DNA of 64,000 bases from Skermanella aerolata KACC 11604 (GTDB lineage: Bacteria > Pseudomonadota > Alphaproteobacteria > Azospirillales > Azospirillaceae): assembly GCF_000936425.1 (NCBI RefSeq), contig NZ_AVFK01000032.1, positions 16,782 through 80,781 of the forward strand, given 5' to 3'. Of the stretch, positions 7,822-16,181 are shown in pieces. Position 1 is the stretch's first letter; every line of letters begins with the position of its first letter. The notes below the pieces were generated by a model. The model was not told where the DNA came from. It saw only the letters and a program-made list of their open reading frames with translations, and made no database searches. The position numbers were made by a program, and so were the translations under genes.

Positions 7822-8898
7822 ATGTCCCAGTACCGCATCGCCGCAATTCCCGGAGACGGCATCGGCAAGGAAGTCATCGCGGCGGGCATCGAGGTTCTGG
7901 ATGCCCTGGCCGCCCGTAACGGCGGTTTCTCGTTTGAGTTCGAATCCTTCGATTGGGGTTCGGATTACTACAAGAAGCATGGCGTCATGATGCCCTCCGA
8001 CGGCCTGGAGAAGCTGAAGCCGTTCGACGCCATCTATTTCGGTGCCGTCGGCGCACCCGACGTTCCCGATCACGTCACGCTCTGGGGCCTTCGGCTCGCG
8101 ATCTGCCAACCGTTCGATCAATACGCCAATGTCCGTCCGACCCGCATCCTGCCCGGCATCCAGAGCCCGCTGCGCGATGTCGGGGCCAAGGACCTGGACT
8201 GGGTGATCGTCCGCGAGAACTCGGAAGGCGAGTATTCCGGCGTGGGCGGCCGGGTGCACAAGGGGCTGCCGATCGAGGTCGCCCAGGACGTCTCCATCAT
8301 GACGCGGCCCGGCGTGGAGCGGATCATCCGCTTCGCGTTCAAGCTGGCCCAATCCCGGCCGCGTAAGCTGCTGACGGTCGTCACCAAGAGCAACGCGCAA
8401 CGCCATGCCATGGTGATGTGGGACGAGATCGCCGAGGAGATCGCCGCCGAGTTCCCGGACGTGACCTGGGACAAGATGCTGGTCGATGCCATGACCATGC
8501 GGATGACGATGAAGCCCGGGACCCTCGACACCATCGTCGCCACCAACCTGCACGCCGACATCCTGTCCGATCTGGCGGCCGCCCTGGCCGGGTCGCTCGG
8601 CATCGCGCCGACCGCGAACCTCAACCCCGAGGGCACTTATCCGTCGATGTTCGAACCGATCCACGGCTCGGCCTTCGACATAACCGGCAAGGGTATCGCC
8701 AACCCCGTGGGCACGTTCTGGACCGGCGCCATGATGCTCGATCATCTCGGCGAGCGGGAAGCCGCCGCTCAGCTCATGCGGGCGGTGGAAATGGTCACGG
8801 CGGACCCGGCGCTGCACACCCCCGACCTGGGAGGCACCTCCACGACGCGGCGGGTCACGGACGCCGTGATAGCGGCCGTCCAGGGCAGAAACACCTGA
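7822..8898 (+). CDS. ttuC: Tartrate / D-malate dehydrogenase (isopropylmalate dehydrogenase family)
   Basis: 358 residues from the ATG at 7822, with AGGAGG 6 bases before it. The opening YRIAAIPGDGIGKEVI, then FDWGSDYYKKHG, GAVGAPDVPDHVTLWGLRL and QYANVRPTRILPG are characteristic of tartrate dehydrogenase and D-malate dehydrogenase (TtuC/DmlA). They separate it from leucine-biosynthetic LeuB. The metal and substrate aspartates lie in VDAMTMRM and NLHADILSDLAA. It oxidises tartrate or D-malate with NAD and a divalent metal, giving oxaloglycolate or pyruvate plus CO2. Control by the divergent GntR is likely. A Bug binding protein gene follows 55 bp later and may bring in the acid. Tartrate versus D-malate preference is not readable. 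Confidence 0.88.
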   Translation: MSQYRIAAIPGDGIGKEVIAAGIEVLDALAARNGGFSFEFESFDWGSDYYKKHGVMMPSDGLEKLKPFDAIYFGAVGAPDVPDHVTLWGLRLAICQPFDQYANVRPTRILPGIQSPLRDVGAKDLDWVIVRENSEGEYSGVGGRVHKGLPIEVAQDVSIMTRPGVERIIRFAFKLAQSRPRKLLTVVTKSNAQRHAMVMWDEIAEEIAAEFPDVTWDKMLVDAMTMRMTMKPGTLDTIVATNLHADILSDLAAALAGSLGIAPTANLNPEGTYPSMFEPIHGSAFDITGKGIANPVGTFWTGAMMLDHLGEREAAAQLMRAVEMVTADPALHTPDLGGTSTTRRVTDAVIAAVQGRNT

Positions 8899-8953
8899 AG
8901 CAGCCGCGAGTAGAGATCAGCAATCAACAATAAGTGAAGGGGAGTTCCGCTCG

Positions 8954-9925
8954 ATGCACCGCCTTGCCCTTGCCGCCGCCGCCTTCCTCGTCGCAGGAAC
9001 CACGGCCGGCGCCGCCGCCGACTATCCCAGCAAGACGATAACCGTGATGGTGCCGCACGCCGCCGGAGGCCCGACCGACACCGTGGCGCGCCTGGTAACC
9101 GAGTCGATGACGCGGACGCTTGGCCAGCAGCTCGTCGTCGAGAACCAGGGCGGCGCCGGCGGCACGCTGGGAACCGGCCGCGCCTCCAGGGCTGACCCGG
9201 ACGGGTACACGCTGCTTCTGCACCACGTGGCGCTGGCTTCAAGCGCCTCGCTGTACCGCAAGCTTCCGTTCGATCCCGCCACCTCGTTCGTCGGCGTCGG
9301 CCTGATCACCGATGTCCCGATGACGATCGTCGGCAAGGCCGATCTGAAGCCCGATAACATTGGCGAACTCCTCGACTATATCCGCGCCAACAAGGATCAG
9401 GTGACCTATGCCCATGCCGGCGTGGGGTCCGCCTCCCACCTGTGCGGCATGCTGTTCCAGGACGCCATCGACGTCCAGATGACCACCGTTTCCTATAAGG
9501 GGACCGGCCCGGCGATGACCGATCTCCTGGGTGGACAGGTGGAGGTGATGTGCGATCAGACGACCAATACGGTCGGCCACATCAAGAGCGGCAAGATCAA
9601 GTCCTATGCGGCGACGACCAAAAGCCGGCTTTCCGTGCTGCCCGATCTGCCGACACTGGATGAATCCGGTCTCAAGGGTTTCGAAGTGACGATCTGGCAC
9701 GGTCTCTTCGCCCCGAAGGGAACGCCCGGAGATATCGTCGACAAGCTCGCGGCGGCGCTCCAGACGGCACTCAAGGATCCGAGGGTTGTAGAGCGCTTTG
9801 CCCAGCTCGGCATCGAACCGGTCAGTCCGGAACGCGCGACCCCGGCGGTGCTCGACCAGCATTTACAGTCGGAGATCGCCAAGTGGAAGCCGGTCATCCA
9901 GGAAGCCGGCATCTACGCCGACTGA
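8954..9925 (+). CDS. Bug/TctC-family periplasmic solute-binding protein
   Basis: 323 residues with an N-terminal signal peptide ending near GAAADYP. The family pattern is clear: YPSKTITVMVPHAAGGPTDTVARLV, then LVVENQGGAGGTLGTG, YTYAHAGVGSASHLCG-like central block and MTDLLGGQVEVMCDQ. TctC/Bug proteins bind carboxylates in the periplasm and deliver them to the TctAB membrane proteins. No tctA or tctB gene is present in the window, so it is an orphan that must use a transporter encoded elsewhere or act as a sensor. It lies directly behind the tartrate/malate dehydrogenase gene on the same strand, so tartrate, malate or a similar acid is the likely ligand. Confidence 0.9.
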   Translation: MHRLALAAAAFLVAGTTAGAAADYPSKTITVMVPHAAGGPTDTVARLVTESMTRTLGQQLVVENQGGAGGTLGTGRASRADPDGYTLLLHHVALASSASLYRKLPFDPATSFVGVGLITDVPMTIVGKADLKPDNIGELLDYIRANKDQVTYAHAGVGSASHLCGMLFQDAIDVQMTTVSYKGTGPAMTDLLGGQVEVMCDQTTNTVGHIKSGKIKSYAATTKSRLSVLPDLPTLDESGLKGFEVTIWHGLFAPKGTPGDIVDKLAAALQTALKDPRVVERFAQLGIEPVSPERATPAVLDQHLQSEIAKWKPVIQEAGIYAD

Positions 9926-9957
9926 CGATTACCACTGACGACGGGCGGGGCGTATGT

Positions 9958-11100
9958 TCAACGCTGTGCCGGTAGGTTCGCATCGCGCCAGTCGGCCACT
10001 TGGATCACCCCGTCATCCCGATCCATGTCGGTTTCCGGCATCGGAGCCGGGCTAGCGGCGGGGGCCGGCCGATCGGGAATACCCATTTTGGCCATCTTCA
10101 CGGCAAACCGCCTCCGGATCTCGCCGAGCGTCGCCGGACGCCCTCTTATCTTGAAGATCCCCGGGTTTGCCTTGGCCTCCTTGGGAAACATCCAGGCACC
10201 GGTCAAGTCCGGCGTGCTCTCGGCCGCCCTGAGGAAGCGCGCCGCTTCGGTCACGCCGAAGAAGTGGCTCAGATAGGCCTCCGTTTCCGTGACGGGCCGC
10301 CCCAGCAGATTTTCGAGGCGGCGCGTGTTGTCGACGGTCAGCTCCGCCGCCAGAAAGGCGCTCAGTCTCGCATCGTTGCGCAGGGCCAGGATCCGTTCGC
10401 GGATGCGGAGATCGTCGACGATGGGTTCGTCCAGCGAGCCTCGGCGGATATGCCGGGCAAGCCCGCCAAGTCCGTATTTGTGGCCGTCGCTCTCGACCTT
10501 CGAGAGCCAGGTTGCTTCGATGAACTGGTAGAGTCCCGTTGCCGAACTCGTCGTCGCCTTGGCCGTGGCGTCGAAGCCGGATTCCAATCCGGCCATGGCA
10601 CGCATCAGGCGGGCCGGAGCGCCGACCGTGGCGGCGGCCTCGTCGATCATCGCGAGGGTTCGGGCTTGCCGGTCGAGGCGGGAAATGAGGTTCCCGATAT
10701 CGGTCCTATCCGCGCCGGCGCTTTTCACCTCCGCTGGTGCGTTCCGGTGGGAAAGCGCCCTATGCAGATCGACCGTTTCCTCGGCGAACCCGAACGAGTC
10801 GTCTTCCCGTTCACCGGATTCCGCAAGTATGTCGTCCAGTGTCCTGGCTTGCCCCGGACTTTCCGCCAGCATCTCGGCCGAGATCGTCCCATCCTGGTCA
10901 GGAGAGGCCATCCGGCCGACCTGCTGGGCCGCACCGATCGAGGCGCCGAGAACGACCAGGGTCAGGGCTGCCCGCCGGGCATATGCCGCCGGAAGATCGA
11001 AAGGCTTGGAGCCGCGTCGGGAGAACGCCCCGATACCGATTGCTCCGGTACCGGCAGGCTTCACGAAGAGGTCCTTCAAGGGGTAGTGGATTGCCTTCAT
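9958..11100 (-). CDS. Membrane-anchored lytic transglycosylase-like protein
   Basis: 380 residues. One membrane segment lies at about residues 44-62 (ALTLVVLGASIGAA), followed by an acidic linker. A transglycosylase SLT-like domain then starts near residue 160: MRAMAGLESGFDATAKATTSSATGLYQF, whose Glu is the expected catalytic acid. The C-terminus is proline- and alanine-rich. Such enzymes cut peptidoglycan between MurNAc and GlcNAc, working in the periplasm. It is probably a single-gene unit. The catalytic motif is clear but the rest diverges from characterised Mlt and Slt proteins, so the exact subtype is open. Confidence 0.8.
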   Translation of the reverse strand: MKAIHYPLKDLFVKPAGTGAIGIGAFSRRGSKPFDLPAAYARRAALTLVVLGASIGAAQQVGRMASPDQDGTISAEMLAESPGQARTLDDILAESGEREDDSFGFAEETVDLHRALSHRNAPAEVKSAGADRTDIGNLISRLDRQARTLAMIDEAAATVGAPARLMRAMAGLESGFDATAKATTSSATGLYQFIEATWLSKVESDGHKYGLGGLARHIRRGSLDEPIVDDLRIRERILALRNDARLSAFLAAELTVDNTRRLENLLGRPVTETEAYLSHFFGVTEAARFLRAAESTPDLTGAWMFPKEAKANPGIFKIRGRPATLGEIRRRFAVKMAKMGIPDRPAPAASPAPMPETDMDRDDGVIQVADWRDANLPAQR

Positions 11101-11325
11101 GACGCTTCCTCCGTCGTCGGGCCGGTCTGCCCGAAGTCCGTCAGGGCATCGAGACCGCAGGGGGAGCGTGGTCTCGACGACAACAAATGTTCATGTTTTG
11201 TTCTTTCGAAGCCGACACTACACAGGTTCGCGGAACCCGGCAATTAACCAAATGGGATAGGACGGCATCGTCCCTCAGATCATGATGATGCCGGCTCCTG
11301 GTATGACTCTGCCGACGCACCGTAC

Positions 11326-12864
11326 TCAGAAGCGGGAGTTCAGCATCGTGTGCGGTTCGCGGGGCATGCCGTCGAGATAGCCGTCGTAGAAGCGCCGGAC
11401 GAAGGGCATGACGTCGGTCGCCAACTGGCGGCGCGCCTCTTCGGCGGGTGTCAGCGGCTGGGCCATCCGGGCGTGGATCTCGGATAGGACGGCGTCGCGG
11501 TCTATCCTGGTGAACCGGCCCTGCCGGTAGACGACCTCGCCGCCGATCATCACGGTATCGACCGCCTCGCGGCGGGCACGGCGGACCAGCACGTCGATCA
11601 GCGGGATGTCGGGGTTCTGGTACGGCCAAGTCGTCTTCTTCCAGTCGATCAGGACGATATCGGCCGCCCTCCCCGCCTCGATCCTGCCGATCCGACCGGC
11701 GAAGGGCGTGGTCCGAGCGCCGTTCTCCGTCGCCATGCGCAGCACGCCGGCGGCCGTCGGGAACGGGCTGTCGATGCCGGGCTCCCGGTGAGCGTCGAGG
11801 ACCAGCCGCATTTCCTGCAACATGTCGCGGTCGTCGTTGATGCCGGCCTCGTCGATCCCGATGGCGACCGGGATGCCCTTGGCCGTGAAGCGGTTGACGG
11901 GAGCCAGACCGCTCTTGAGCCGGAAGTTGGACGAGCAGTTGTGGCAGATATGGGTGCCGGTGTGGGCACACAGGTCGATGTCGTCCTCGCTCATCCAAAC
12001 GCCGTGCCCGATGGTGAGACCGGGTCCCGTCAGGCCGAAGCGCTCCAGGCAGGCCAGGGCGGAACCGCCGGTGCGCTTCTGTGCGTAGGCTTTCTGGTAC
12101 GGCGTCTCCAGCAGATGCATGTGGACCGGCGCCCCCGTCTCGGCCGCCATCTCGGCAGCGCTGGCAAGTGCGGCGTCGGACAACCAGTGCAGGTTCGACG
12201 GCGCGATCTGGATGGCGGTCGACGGGTCGTCGCGGTAGCGGCGGCGCAATTCGTGGAAGACGCCGATCTGCTCGGCCAGCGACATGGCGAAACGCTGGAA
12301 GTAGTCGGCTAGGGCCGGCCTGACCTCGGCTGGTACGCGTGCGAGGAACGCTTCGTCGGCCTCGTAGACCAGGCGGTTCTGGTCGCGCATCGCGAAGGAA
12401 TAGGATGCCCGCATGCCGATCTCGCGATAGGCGCCGATCACGCTTTCCGCCGTCGCCAGGACAGCCTCCGGCCCGCCGGGCGCCCGGCTGTGGAGGTGCT
12501 GGACGGTGGTGACGCCCGACGCGATCATCTCGAACGCCGAATAGAGCGTATCGAGGCGCGGATCGACGTCGCGCAAGGCCAGCCGGCTTGCGAACCACAG
12601 TTCGAGCGGGTGGTCGGGCGAGCCGAGTTGCAGCGGCGTCAGGCCGACGTGATGGTGGGCGTTGACCAAGCCGGGGATCGCGACGAACCCGGCGCCGCCG
12701 ACGGTTTCGGCCTGCGGGTTGGCGGCGGCCAGGGCATCGGCATCGCCGATTTCCCGGATCGATCCGTCCTCGACGAGGACGGCGGCATCGGGGCGGAGGT
12801 CGGGCGAACCGTCGGGGTGGAAGCCGCACAGGATGGTGTCGGCTCTGACGAGTTTCTGGCTCAT
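11326..12864 (-). CDS. TRZ/ATZ-family amidohydrolase, 8-oxoguanine/guanine-deaminase-like
   Basis: 512 residues. Metal-site motifs of the amidohydrolase superfamily are present: NAHHHVG (His70/His72), HMHLLET in the middle, GHGVWMSEDD and the late aspartate in GIDEAGIND. The HMHLLET and GHGVW pattern is that of cytosine/8-oxoguanine/chlorotriazine-type deaminases, which remove ammonia from a nitrogen heterocycle in the cytoplasm. It starts by ATGA overlap with the racemase-fold gene and is the last gene of the 14-gene operon. Together with two PuuE-like enzymes and a hydantoin-racemase-fold protein, it points to degradation of a purine- or ureide-like ring. The exact substrate is unknown. Confidence 0.85.
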   Translation of the reverse strand: MSQKLVRADTILCGFHPDGSPDLRPDAAVLVEDGSIREIGDADALAAANPQAETVGGAGFVAIPGLVNAHHHVGLTPLQLGSPDHPLELWFASRLALRDVDPRLDTLYSAFEMIASGVTTVQHLHSRAPGGPEAVLATAESVIGAYREIGMRASYSFAMRDQNRLVYEADEAFLARVPAEVRPALADYFQRFAMSLAEQIGVFHELRRRYRDDPSTAIQIAPSNLHWLSDAALASAAEMAAETGAPVHMHLLETPYQKAYAQKRTGGSALACLERFGLTGPGLTIGHGVWMSEDDIDLCAHTGTHICHNCSSNFRLKSGLAPVNRFTAKGIPVAIGIDEAGINDDRDMLQEMRLVLDAHREPGIDSPFPTAAGVLRMATENGARTTPFAGRIGRIEAGRAADIVLIDWKKTTWPYQNPDIPLIDVLVRRARREAVDTVMIGGEVVYRQGRFTRIDRDAVLSEIHARMAQPLTPAEEARRQLATDVMPFVRRFYDGYLDGMPREPHTMLNSRF

Positions 12865-13550
12865 GGGGACGTCTCCGGCAGATCGGTCGGTGGTTTCCGG
12901 TACTGCTCCGCGCGCTTCAGGGCGAGGCGGACTGCGCACGGGACGGGTTCGATCAGCGGCACACCGACCGCGTCTTTTAAGGCTCGCGCCGCGACGGCAA
13001 GGGGGCCGCCGCCGATGACGATCGCCGCCACATCAGCCTCGCGCATGGCTTGCAGGCAGGCTTCAAGGAGCGCCTCGACCAGTCGTGTCGGATCGCCCAT
13101 CAGAGCGGCGGGATCGCCCGGAGTGAGCCAGACGCCGGCGAAGTTTTCGGCATGACCATGGCGCCGCGCCGTGCGCTCGATGGCGGCCTTCAGGTCTGGA
13201 GTCGTCGTGACGACGCAGAAGCGCCGCCCGCCCTGCCCCGCTTCGGCCATTCCGGCTTCGGCGATGCCTGTCACATGCATGGGTAGAACGGCGCGGAGGG
13301 CGTCCAGTCCGGGATCGCCGAAGGCGGCGACGATCACGCCGTCGGGGCCGTCGGCAAGGATCTCCGGGCTAAGCGAGGCGACCGCGCGGGCAGCCGCTTC
13401 CAGCGCCGCTTCGTCGGTGATCAGCGGAGCGCCGGACGGGGCGCTCAGGCCGTCGATGACGGCGCATCCCGCCGCTTCATCGCGCGCAATTTCGACCATG
13501 GCCGCCGTCGTGGCTACCGATGTGTTCGGGTTGACCAGGAGGAGGCGCAT
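12861..13550 (-). CDS. Asp/Glu/hydantoin racemase-fold protein lacking both family cysteines
   Basis: 229 residues. The start MRLLLVNPNTS is the hallmark of hydantoin and allantoin racemases (HyuE/HpxA). The two catalytic cysteines of that family are replaced: the first (usually ACFDDPG) reads AAFGDPG, giving Ala76, and the second (usually GCAG) reads GGGPL, giving Gly181. It therefore cannot use the two-cysteine racemase mechanism and may be an isomerase, lyase or binding protein of the same fold. It shares one base with the upstream deacetylase gene (TGATG) and overlaps the next by ATGA, so it is translated within the operon. Fold is confident, activity is not. Confidence 0.83.
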   Translation of the reverse strand: MRLLLVNPNTSVATTAAMVEIARDEAAGCAVIDGLSAPSGAPLITDEAALEAAARAVASLSPEILADGPDGVIVAAFGDPGLDALRAVLPMHVTGIAEAGMAEAGQGGRRFCVVTTTPDLKAAIERTARRHGHAENFAGVWLTPGDPAALMGDPTRLVEALLEACLQAMREADVAAIVIGGGPLAVAARALKDAVGVPLIEPVPCAVRLALKRAEQYRKPPTDLPETSP

Positions 13551-14449
13551 CAGGGCGGCGCCACCCGCTCGCGGAACGCGCGGGCGATGTCGATGCGGCG
13601 GGCGATCCACAACCGGTCGCGGCGGCGGGCGAGTTCCGCGACGATATCCCGGAATGCCTTGAAGCGGGCCGGGCGGCCGGCGATGCGCAGATGGAAGCCG
13701 ATGTTCAGCAGGCGCGTCTGGCCATTCGCCGCCTCGTCCTCCAATACGTCGAGCGCGTCGGCGACGTAGTCCACCATGTCGCCGGCCCTGACGAAGCCAT
13801 TGGGATGGAAGAACTTCATGTCGTTGGTGTCGAGCGCGTAGGGCACGACCAGGAGCGGCGGCTGGCCGCCGGCGTCCCAATAGGGAAGATCGTCGTCGAA
13901 GCCGTTCGAGGTGTAGAGATATCCACGCTCCCGCAGCAGGCCCCGCGTCCATAGGCTTTCGGCTCCCCGGCAGAAGAAGCCTTGCGGGCGCTCTCCCGTC
14001 GCCGAGGCGATGGCGGCGGCTGCCCGGTCGAGGTCGCGTGCTTCCACTTCGGCGCTTCCATAGTCGGCGTGCGGGCGCCAGCGCCAGCCGTGGCAGGCCG
14101 CTTCGTGGCCGTCCTCGACCAGCATCCTTGCCAGATCAGGCGCCCGCTCGACCGCGCGGCCGCAGAAGAAGATCGTCGCCGGGACCCGATGCTGTCGCAG
14201 GCATTCGGCCATGCGCCAGAGGCCGGCGCGGGTGCCGTAGGCGAAGATCTGCTCCTGTCCCGGATCGGCCTTGCCCGGCTCGACCACGCTGATCACCTCG
14301 CCCATCCGTTCCGAGCGCGGGTCGCCGTCGCCGACCTGCTCTTCGGCACCTTCCTCGAAGTTGACGACCAGCGAAACCGCGAGGCGCTGGCCGTTGGGCC
14401 AGACGATGTCCGGCCACTGGCCGCCATAGCCGACGAGATCGCGGCTCAT
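13550..14449 (-). CDS. PuuE-like polysaccharide-deacetylase-family hydrolase, second copy
   Basis: 299 residues, paralogous to the gene just upstream. The metal-binding start reads SLVVNFEEGAE, which is the PuuE/allantoinase-type version (NxEEGxE) rather than the FDDGP of sugar deacetylases. Other blocks are FAYGTRAGLWRM, GHEAACHGWRW, VVPYALDTNDMKF and NIGFHLRIAGRPAR. The PuuE group hydrolyses cyclic amides such as allantoin, and some act on cyclic imides. It overlaps its neighbours on both sides. Two adjacent, diverged copies suggest either a heteromer or successive steps on related rings. Confidence 0.84.
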   Translation of the reverse strand: MSRDLVGYGGQWPDIVWPNGQRLAVSLVVNFEEGAEEQVGDGDPRSERMGEVISVVEPGKADPGQEQIFAYGTRAGLWRMAECLRQHRVPATIFFCGRAVERAPDLARMLVEDGHEAACHGWRWRPHADYGSAEVEARDLDRAAAAIASATGERPQGFFCRGAESLWTRGLLRERGYLYTSNGFDDDLPYWDAGGQPPLLVVPYALDTNDMKFFHPNGFVRAGDMVDYVADALDVLEDEAANGQTRLLNIGFHLRIAGRPARFKAFRDIVAELARRRDRLWIARRIDIARAFRERVAPP

Positions 14450-15384
14450 GACGGCGAGAACCCGGCCGGAGTGGGCCTAGGTTGCCATTCCGGCAATCCT
14501 AGCCCGGCCCGCCAGCGATGGGCGATCTCGTCGCGCCGGGCAAACCAGACGCCGGGGTGTTTCAACGCGTGGTCCAGGAACCGCTCCAGCCCGCCGATCC
14601 GGGCGGGACGGCCGATGATGCGGAGGTGAAGGCCGACCGACATCATGCGCGGATGCCGCTCGCCCTCGGTGTAGAGCCGGTCGAAGGCGTCGATGCAGTA
14701 GCGCGCGAAGTCGTCGCCGAAGGTGAAGCCGCCCCGGTTGAAGAAGCGCATGTCGTTGGTGTCGAAAGCGTAGGGCAGGACGACGTGGGGATGTCCGTCG
14801 ACCGTTTCCATGTAGGGCAGATCGTCGTTGTAGGCGTTGGAATCGTACAGAAAGCCGCCATGCTCGACCAGCAGCCCGCGCGTCCTGACCGAGGTGGCGG
14901 AGCGGGTATGCCAGCCGACCGGGGCGACACCGGCCGCCTTAGTAATCGCCTCGACCGAGCGCTGGATGGCGCGGCGTTCCGTCGGTTCGTCCATATGGAC
15001 GTGGCGTTCCCAGCGCCAGCCATGGGAAGCGACTTCGTGGCCGTCGACGACGGCTTCCTCGGCGAGCCAGGGCGATTGCTCCAGCGCGCGACCGTTGGCG
15101 TTCAGGGTCGCGCGGATGCCGCGCTCCCGCAGCGACTGGCGGATGCGCGGCCAGCCGGCGCGGGTGCCGTACTCGAAATGGCTTTCCATGCACAGGTCGC
15201 GCGCTCCCTCGACGGCTTCGACCGCCTCGTAGATCGCCTCGTTCCGCTCGTCGCCCATGCCGATCGAGAGTTCGGCCCCTTCCTCGACGTTGACGACGAG
15301 CGAGAGCGCGAGCCGGGCGTCGCCGGGCCAGCGGATATCGGGTTCGCCGCCGCGATATCCCGCGAAGTCGCGCGGCGCCGTCAT
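14446..15384 (-). CDS. PuuE-like polysaccharide-deacetylase-family hydrolase, first copy
   Basis: 312 residues. It has the same motif set as the following gene: SLVVNVEEGAE, FEYGTRAGWPRI, GHEVASHGWRW, VLPYAFDTNDMRFF and VGLHLRIIGRPAR. The two can be aligned along their length. The NxEEGxE and ASHGWRW motifs place it with allantoinase-like PuuE enzymes, which open cyclic ureides or imides, and not with chitin deacetylases. No signal peptide is present, so it acts in the cytoplasm on an imported compound. ATGA overlaps join it to the BtpA gene and to its paralogue. Confidence 0.84.
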   Translation of the reverse strand: MTAPRDFAGYRGGEPDIRWPGDARLALSLVVNVEEGAELSIGMGDERNEAIYEAVEAVEGARDLCMESHFEYGTRAGWPRIRQSLRERGIRATLNANGRALEQSPWLAEEAVVDGHEVASHGWRWERHVHMDEPTERRAIQRSVEAITKAAGVAPVGWHTRSATSVRTRGLLVEHGGFLYDSNAYNDDLPYMETVDGHPHVVLPYAFDTNDMRFFNRGGFTFGDDFARYCIDAFDRLYTEGERHPRMMSVGLHLRIIGRPARIGGLERFLDHALKHPGVWFARRDEIAHRWRAGLGLPEWQPRPTPAGFSPS

Positions 15385-16181
15385 GCCGGGAGGGCCGCCA
15401 GCGCCCGGTCCATGAAAGCCCGCGACTTATCGGCATCCCACAACAGGAGGTCACCGGGAGCGGCGTCCTTCCGCATCAGAGAGGTCGAGACGATCGCGCC
15501 GTCCGCAGTGGCCAGCGCCTCGGCGACGTTGTCCGCCGTGACGCTGCCACCCAGCAGGATCGGCCGCTTGACACCCGCGCGTTTCGCCTTGGCGATCCGG
15601 TCGAGGCTGTCGGCGAAGGAAGAGCCCGTCAGCACCAGCGCGTCGGCCCCCAGCTTGACGGCGGCCACGGCGGCCTCTTCCGGCGGCACGTCGATCAGGG
15701 GCACACTGGTCCGGTCGAAGACGTCGGCCAGGATCGCGATGTCGTCGCGGCGGATCTGGTGGCGGTATGTCCGCGCCTCGACCGCCAGCGCCTCTCGGCT
15801 GCCCTCCATCGTCATCGCGGCGCCGACGAAGACCTTGAGCCGGACGAAGTCCGCGCCCGAGGCATGGGCGATGGCAAGCGGCGCCACCGCGTCGTGCGCC
15901 TGCACGATGATGCCGAGCGTCAGGTCGGGGAACTGGCGCTTCATGACCCGGCCGAGCGCGCTGGTGATCGCGACGGTCTGGGGCGTCGCGGCGCCGCGTC
16001 GCCGTGTCTGGTCCTGGAGCATGATCCTGCGGATGCCGGCCCCGGTGAAGACTTCCGTGTTGGCGAGGACGTAGTCCTCGAGGAAGGCCATCGACGTGTC
16101 GGATGCCGTCGAAAGATCGGGGAGATGCAGCGCCGCGATGATCATCGGGTCGCCCGTGTGGTCTGCGAACATCCTGTTCAT
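15381..16181 (-). CDS. BtpA/SgcQ-family TIM-barrel protein
   Basis: 266 residues. Family blocks are visible: GDPMIIAALHLPDL at the start, DYVLANTEVFTGAGIRRIMLQDQT, GADFVRLKVFVGAAMTMEG, IAILADVFDRTS and the late ADALVLTGSSF...PILLGGSVTADNVAEAL, which looks like a phosphate-binding end of a TIM barrel. BtpA proteins were first linked to photosystem assembly in cyanobacteria. In most bacteria, including SgcQ, they sit beside sugar kinases and transporters, with no settled reaction. Here it lies between a PfkB kinase and PuuE-like hydrolases, overlapping both by four bases, which favours a role on a phosphorylated intermediate. Confidence 0.82.
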   Translation of the reverse strand: MNRMFADHTGDPMIIAALHLPDLSTASDTSMAFLEDYVLANTEVFTGAGIRRIMLQDQTRRRGAATPQTVAITSALGRVMKRQFPDLTLGIIVQAHDAVAPLAIAHASGADFVRLKVFVGAAMTMEGSREALAVEARTYRHQIRRDDIAILADVFDRTSVPLIDVPPEEAAVAAVKLGADALVLTGSSFADSLDRIAKAKRAGVKRPILLGGSVTADNVAEALATADGAIVSTSLMRKDAAPGDLLLWDADKSRAFMDRALAALPA

